This document shows positions 59,869 to 64,000 of a stretch of DNA of 64,000 nt, piece after piece. The stretch comes from Ancylobacter sp. WKF20 (GTDB lineage: Bacteria > Pseudomonadota > Alphaproteobacteria > Rhizobiales > Xanthobacteraceae): NCBI RefSeq assembly GCF_029760895.1, contig NZ_CP121679.1, forward strand, positions 1,984,001 to 2,048,000, in the 5' to 3' direction. The notes beneath the pieces are model-generated. The model was given only the letters and a program-made list of their open reading frames with translations. It did not search any database and had not been told where the DNA came from. Position 1 is the stretch's first letter. Each line of letters opens with the position of its first letter. Both the position numbers and the translations under genes were made by a program.

Positions 59869-59893
59869 AACTCCGTTAAAAGGAGTCGGTTCC
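59869..59893 (-). promoter_or_regulatory. Possible EcfG-type stress promoter upstream of the BA14K gene
   Basis: Minus strand GGAAC (59893-59889), 17 bases, GTT (59871-59869), close to the alphaproteobacterial general-stress consensus GGAAC-N16/17-cGTT. It lies about 130 bases before the BA14K start, in the lower-GC, otherwise featureless gap 59737-60083. A nearby GACTCC/GGAGTT dyad could be coincidental. Confidence 0.3.
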
Positions 59894-60083
59894 GCTAAAC
59901 TTTATCGAGAAGTTTCGCACCGCTTGAAACGAGCGGACAGTGACAAATTAAACTCCTATCGCGCGGCGTTGATGCCGCACGAATTGGGATAACGTGAGAG
60001 ACGACTTGATAGGGGGACGCGCACGCGTTTAGCGTCTTCCCGGGGAATGGGCAGGTGACAGCAGCCACAAGTGGGGCGGGGCT

Positions 60084-63000
60084 ATGACGCGTATAAACAG
60101 GAGCGGTCGCGGCGCACCGCAGCTTTTCACCACAGTCACGGTGGTGATGGGCGCTCTCCTTCTCGGCTCTCATGCGGGGCAGGCGCAGACACCAGGCTGC
60201 GGCAGCATGAACGCCTGCAACGAGATCTTGCTGGGCAACTTCGCCACCTTGGCGACAACCCCGGAGGGCCAGGCTGTGCTTCAGCAGAACGAGGCCACGG
60301 TGATCTCGATCTATGCCTCGTCAAGCTATGAACGCAAACAGACCGCCGCGCTCGACAGCCAGCTTCAAGGCACGGTGATCTATTACAATATCTGGAATCA
60401 TGCCGTTCCCGAGCTGAGCGACCTGATGAACGCTGGCTCGCTGCTGAACCCCGGGCCGAACGCACCGAGCGGCGCCTATCTCGGCGTAACGGACACGCTG
60501 ATGGGCGAACTCGGGCATTTGGCTGGCACGATGAAGACCTATTTCGCCGGGCTCCCCACGCCGACCTACAACGCGGCCTACACCGTGCTGCCGCAATATG
60601 TGGCGCAAAATCCGCTCGACCCCCGCCCCTTCGTGGTCTTCGACGCGATCAACAGCAATCCCTGGACCACAGAACAGACGTCCGCCCTCGCGGTCACGAT
60701 CCAGCAAAGCAGCGCCGTGCCGTCCGGCTATCAGGCGCAGGATTGGGGGGGCTACGTGACAAGCCCGGGCTTTCCGAGCGGGCATTCGACGGCCGGGAAC
60801 ACACTGGCCATCCTGACCGGCATCATGGCCCCGCAATACTACAAGGACTTCCTGATGGCGGGCATCGAGTTCGCCCTCTCCAGGAACATCTTCGGCGTCC
60901 ACCACCCGATCGACACCATCGGCGGCCGCCTGATCGCCACCTACAATATCGCCCGCTGGTTGAATGGCGACAGTTACAGCGTTCCGCTTTCGGAGCTGAC
61001 GGCTGCGAGCGCCGAGCTTCAGGGGCTCATTGGCGGCGGTAACGGGTCGCCCTATGCCGCGGCCTGTGCCGGCGATGTGGTGGGCTGCATCCGCGCCGGG
61101 GCCATTCCCACCGCCGCGGAGTTCGCCGCACCCCGCGACTACTACACCTACTACCTGACCTATGGCCTGCCCAGCATCGGCACGACCGGCCTCGCCCCCG
61201 TCGTGCCGCAAGGGGCGGAAGCGTTGATCGCCTCGCGTTTTCCCTACCTCTCGGCCGCCCAGCGCCGGGAAGTGCTGGTGACCACGGAGATCGATTCGGG
61301 CAGCCTGTTCGATAATGGATCGGGCTGGGCGCGGCTGAACCTCTACGCCGCTGCGGACGGCTTCGGCGCGCTCAATTGCGGTGGCGAAGGCGCGACGGGC
61401 TGCATCCAGGTCGTCACCATGAGCAGCGCCGCCGGGGGCTACAGCGCCTTCGATGTGTGGGCCAATGACATCGGTGGCGACGGCGGACTTGAGCTCGTCG
61501 GTGACGGCGCCCTCGTGCTCGCGGGCAACGCCTCCTACACCGGCGGCACGACTGTCAGCGGTGGCCTGCTGGCGGTGTCGGGCTCGCTGGTCGGCGCGGT
61601 CACGATCGCTCCCGGCGCCAGCTTCTACAATGCGGGAACCGTGACGGCGGTCGGCGGCAGCCTGATCGTCAATAACGGCGCGCTGCTGAATGACGGCACG
61701 CTGGCGAGTTCCGTCACCTCCTCCGGCAGCTTCAGCAACAACGGCACGGTGATCGGCAGCGTGACGAGCGACGGCCAGTATGGGGGCACCGGCGCCATTA
61801 CTGGAAATCTCGACATCCTCGCGGGCACCGTGGCACCCGGCAATTCCATCGGCACCGTCACGGTCGGCGGTAATGTCATCATCGCTCCCGGCGCCGTCTA
61901 TGCGGCCGAGATCGGGGCCGGGGGCTCCAGCGATCTCATCGCTGCGGGCGGGACCGCAACCGTCACGGGGGCGAGGCTCGAACTCATAGCGCAGCCCGGA
62001 ACGGTCGTCGGATTTTCGCGCTTCAGTGTGCTGAACGCCACCGGCGGTGTCATTGGGAGCTTCGCGACCGTGAACGACCCGTTCGGCGCTGCCTATCCGT
62101 TCCTCGACATCGCCCTCAGCTATGATGCGGGCGGCGTGACAGCTCAGAGCGTGCGCAGCGACGTGCCGCTGGCCTTGGCGGCGCGGACGCACAACCAGGT
62201 CGCCGTTGCCAACGCGCTTGAGACCATCCCGACCGACACGGCCACCAGCGGCCCCAGCCTTGCCGACGCGGTGTTCTCGCTGAATTTCGACACCGCTCCC
62301 TCGGCTCTCGCGCAGCTCGCCGGCGGCATCGGCCCCTCGACCGCCAGCGTTCTGGTGGGAGACAGCCACATCCTGCGCGACATGGCCGGCGCCCGTCTGC
62401 GCGCGGACGCGGATGGTTCGGCTCCGGCCGGGATGTCGGTCGCGCCGCTGTTCTACGCCACACCGCCGGCCTCCCCGGCTCCGTTCCCGACAAAGGCCGG
62501 AACCGAGGCCCCCGCCCCGGCGCTGGCGACGCTTTGGGCCCAAGGCTTCGGCGCCTGGTCGACCCTCGACGGCTCAAGCAATGCAGCAGGCGTCGCCAGC
62601 GATACGGGCGGCTTCGTCATGGGCGCGGACGCGGTGCTCGCCGATTGGCGGCTCGGCATTCTCGGCGGCTACAGCACCACCTCGGTCAATCTCGATGGTC
62701 AGGCCTCTGCCGCCGATGCCGATAGCTGGCACGCTGGCATCTATGCCGGCCGCGACTGGGGCGCGCTGGCGGTGCGGGCGGGAATCGCCAACAGCTGGAG
62801 CCAAATCGACACCAGCCGGAGCGTTGCCTTCAACGGCTTTGCGGAAACGCTGAGCGGCGCCTACGACGCGAGCCTGTTTCAGGCTTTCGGCGAGCTTGGC
62901 TACGGCGTCGAGATGGGCGCGCTACGGGCCGAGCCCTTCGCCAACCTCGCCTATGTCCGGTACGCGGCCGACAGCTACAGCGAGACGGGCGGCGAGGCCG

Positions 63001-63344
63001 CGCTTGACGTCGACAGCGCCGATGTCGCGACCACTTTCTCGACGCTTGGCCTGCGTGTGACCCAGGCGGTTCCCGTGGGTGGCGCGACCGGCCTGCTGTC
63101 GGCGGCCATCGGTTGGCAGCATGCCTTTGGCGACACGCTGCCCAGCCAGAGCCAGAGCTTCGCCATCGGCAGTTCGTCCTTCACCACCACCGGCGTCCCC
63201 ATCGCCGAGGACGCGGCTCTGGTGGAGGCAGGTATCGCCCTGCCCGTCGGCCCGCTCGGCCAGCTCGCGCTGGCCTATGGCGGCCAGTTCGGTGACGGGA
63301 CGACGCAGAACAGCGTCACCGCTGCCCTGCGCATCCGGTTCTAG
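60084..63344 (+). CDS. Secreted PAP2 phosphatase fused to an autotransporter beta-barrel
   Basis: A 1086-residue protein with a signal peptide (about residues 1-35, ending GSHAGQAQ). Residues about 40-310 are a PAP2 / class A acid phosphatase-like domain with FPSGHSTAGN (about 230) and SRNIFGVHHPIDTIGGR (about 270), the two core histidine motifs. Residues about 460-620 are beta-helical passenger repeats (YTGGTTVSGGLLAVSGSLVG; TVAPGNSIGTVTVGGN). Residues about 815-1086 are an autotransporter barrel (LWAQGFGAWSTLDGSS) ending in LRIRF. It should place a phosphatase on the cell surface. Neighbours give no pathway; it appears monocistronic. Confidence 0.9.
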   Translation: MTRINRSGRGAPQLFTTVTVVMGALLLGSHAGQAQTPGCGSMNACNEILLGNFATLATTPEGQAVLQQNEATVISIYASSSYERKQTAALDSQLQGTVIYYNIWNHAVPELSDLMNAGSLLNPGPNAPSGAYLGVTDTLMGELGHLAGTMKTYFAGLPTPTYNAAYTVLPQYVAQNPLDPRPFVVFDAINSNPWTTEQTSALAVTIQQSSAVPSGYQAQDWGGYVTSPGFPSGHSTAGNTLAILTGIMAPQYYKDFLMAGIEFALSRNIFGVHHPIDTIGGRLIATYNIARWLNGDSYSVPLSELTAASAELQGLIGGGNGSPYAAACAGDVVGCIRAGAIPTAAEFAAPRDYYTYYLTYGLPSIGTTGLAPVVPQGAEALIASRFPYLSAAQRREVLVTTEIDSGSLFDNGSGWARLNLYAAADGFGALNCGGEGATGCIQVVTMSSAAGGYSAFDVWANDIGGDGGLELVGDGALVLAGNASYTGGTTVSGGLLAVSGSLVGAVTIAPGASFYNAGTVTAVGGSLIVNNGALLNDGTLASSVTSSGSFSNNGTVIGSVTSDGQYGGTGAITGNLDILAGTVAPGNSIGTVTVGGNVIIAPGAVYAAEIGAGGSSDLIAAGGTATVTGARLELIAQPGTVVGFSRFSVLNATGGVIGSFATVNDPFGAAYPFLDIALSYDAGGVTAQSVRSDVPLALAARTHNQVAVANALETIPTDTATSGPSLADAVFSLNFDTAPSALAQLAGGIGPSTASVLVGDSHILRDMAGARLRADADGSAPAGMSVAPLFYATPPASPAPFPTKAGTEAPAPALATLWAQGFGAWSTLDGSSNAAGVASDTGGFVMGADAVLADWRLGILGGYSTTSVNLDGQASAADADSWHAGIYAGRDWGALAVRAGIANSWSQIDTSRSVAFNGFAETLSGAYDASLFQAFGELGYGVEMGALRAEPFANLAYVRYAADSYSETGGEAALDVDSADVATTFSTLGLRVTQAVPVGGATGLLSAAIGWQHAFGDTLPSQSQSFAIGSSSFTTTGVPIAEDAALVEAGIALPVGPLGQLALAYGGQFGDGTTQNSVTAALRIRF

Positions 63345-63352
63345 GCGGTAGC

Positions 63353-63790
63353 TCAGTCGGCGCCGGGGTCGCCAGCGAGCCCTGCCGCCGCGATGCCGGC
63401 GAGCGCCGCCGCCTCGTCATTCTCCGAGGTGTCGCCGGAAATGCCGACGGCGCCGACCAGCGCGCCCTGCCCATCGCGGATCAGCACGCCGCCCGGCACC
63501 GGCACCAGCGCGCCGCCGACCACGTGGCTGACCGCGCCGACGAAAAAGGCCTGCTCCTTGGCGCGCTTGAAGATGGAGCGCGAGCCCATGCCGAGCGAGA
63601 GCGCGCCATAGGCCTTGCCATGGGCGATCTCGAAACGCTTGAGGCTCGTGCCATCCTCGGAGGCGGCGGCCTTCACGGCGCCGCGCGCATCGAGCACGAC
63701 CACGGCCATCGGCTTGAAATTGCCGGCGCGGCACTGCTCCAGCGCGGTGGCGAGAATCGTCTGGGCGGCGGCAAGGCTGAGTTCGGACAT
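63353..63790 (-). CDS. GlcG/HbpS-family heme-binding-like protein
   Basis: A 145-residue protein: LSLAAAQTILATALEQCRAGNFKPMAVVVLDARGAVKAAASEDG and GGVLIRDGQGALVGAVGISGDTSENDEAAALAGI are typical of the GlcG/HbpS fold. GGGAGGG precedes the ATG at 63790. Some members bind heme and sense redox state; others are uncharacterised. There is no signal peptide, so it is probably cytoplasmic. It is convergent with the phosphatase-autotransporter (8 bases between stops). Confidence 0.87.
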   Translation of the reverse strand: MSELSLAAAQTILATALEQCRAGNFKPMAVVVLDARGAVKAAASEDGTSLKRFEIAHGKAYGALSLGMGSRSIFKRAKEQAFFVGAVSHVVGGALVPVPGGVLIRDGQGALVGAVGISGDTSENDEAAALAGIAAAGLAGDPGAD

Positions 63791-63871
63791 GATCCCTCCC
63801 CTGGGATGTCGTGGTTGTTCTGATGCCGCCCAATGCGCCCGGAACCGCGCGCCCGTCAACGGGCCGGCATG

Positions 63872-63901
63872 AAAAAGCCGGCGGTTCGCGAGCCGCCGGC
63901 T
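63872..63901 (-). terminator. Rho-independent terminator of the amino-acid binding protein gene
   Basis: Minus strand stem AGCCGGCGG / CCGCCGGCT with an 8-base loop and a following T run (63876-63872). It lies 25 bases after the stop of the partial gene at the right edge. Confidence 0.88.
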
Positions 63902-63926
63902 ATGGTGTTTCAGAGCGCCGCCAACT

Positions 63927-64000
63927 TCAGCGGATCGGCGGGGCGTACTGGATGCCGCCCATGCTCCAGAGCTGGTTGATGCCGCGCGGAATCCCGAGCT
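63927..64000 (-). CDS. Amino-acid ABC transporter binding protein, AapJ-like (last 23 codons, cut by window edge)
   Basis: Only the C-terminus is present: LGIPRGINQLWSMGGIQYAP then PIR and stop. This closely resembles the C-terminal end of AapJ-type general L-amino-acid binding proteins. The two other frames are not protein-like. A terminator follows directly. The rest of the gene is outside the window. Confidence 0.6.
   Translation of the reverse strand, partial: LGIPRGINQLWSMGGIQYAPPIR

Overview
The window is high-GC DNA from an alphaproteobacterium, most likely of the order Hyphomicrobiales and close to Xanthobacteraceae (Ancylobacter/Starkeya/Xanthobacter-like). That placement is an inference. 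It rests on SciP (DUF1153), a BA14K protein, a Bradyrhizobium-type PmtA, the cca-DUF6111-NUDIX-DUF1285 block beside a MoxR/DUF58/DUF4159 operon, and dyad repeats of a kind common in this order.

Layout. 1-0.8 kb: 3' end of an ABC exporter ATPase. 0.8-1.4 kb: higBA toxin-antitoxin with a palindromic operator. 1.4-4.2 kb (minus): DUF1285, NUDIX CoA pyrophosphatase, DUF6111 and cca, overlapping and probably co-transcribed. 4.5-11.8 kb (plus): MoxR AAA ATPase, DUF58, BatA/DUF4159 and a large membrane protein. 11.8-19.2 kb: small housekeeping and stress genes (two GNATs, XRE-cupin regulator, glutathionyl-hydroquinone reductase, OprB porin, PmtA, MnmA, SciP). 19.4-27.6 kb: a complete C-P lyase operon phnGHIJKLMN (minus) with divergent phnF, invaded at three junctions by palindromic repeats, one of which has become coding and extends PhnJ. 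27.6-31.5 kb: PPOX flavoprotein, FMN alpha-hydroxyacid oxidase, metallophosphatase, NUDIX.

31.6-50.1 kb: an 18.4 kb integrated phage-like element bounded by a perfect 47 bp direct repeat of the 3' part of tRNA-Met(CAT), with identical 20 bp arm-type sites just inside both ends. It has an integrase, a divergent XRE switch, an early operon (AlpA-like protein, DUF3987 primase/helicase-like protein), and a mostly overlapping structural operon: portal, protease-capsid fusion, connectors, tail tube, chaperones, terminases, tape measure and one distal gene. Then it stops. No baseplate, tail tip, fibre or lysis gene is visible, and the terminase genes sit in an unusual place. It is either a truncated siphovirus or a satellite that makes its own head and tail tube but borrows tail tip and lysis. 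This is the most interesting object in the window.

50.2-59.1 kb: a polyamine-type ABC transporter (potABCD order) flanked by two amidases and a YtcJ-type amidohydrolase, suggesting uptake and hydrolysis of an amide or acylated amine. 59.2-64 kb: a BA14K periplasmic protein, an unusual secreted PAP2 phosphatase fused to an autotransporter barrel, a GlcG/HbpS-like protein, and the last codons of an AapJ-like binding protein.
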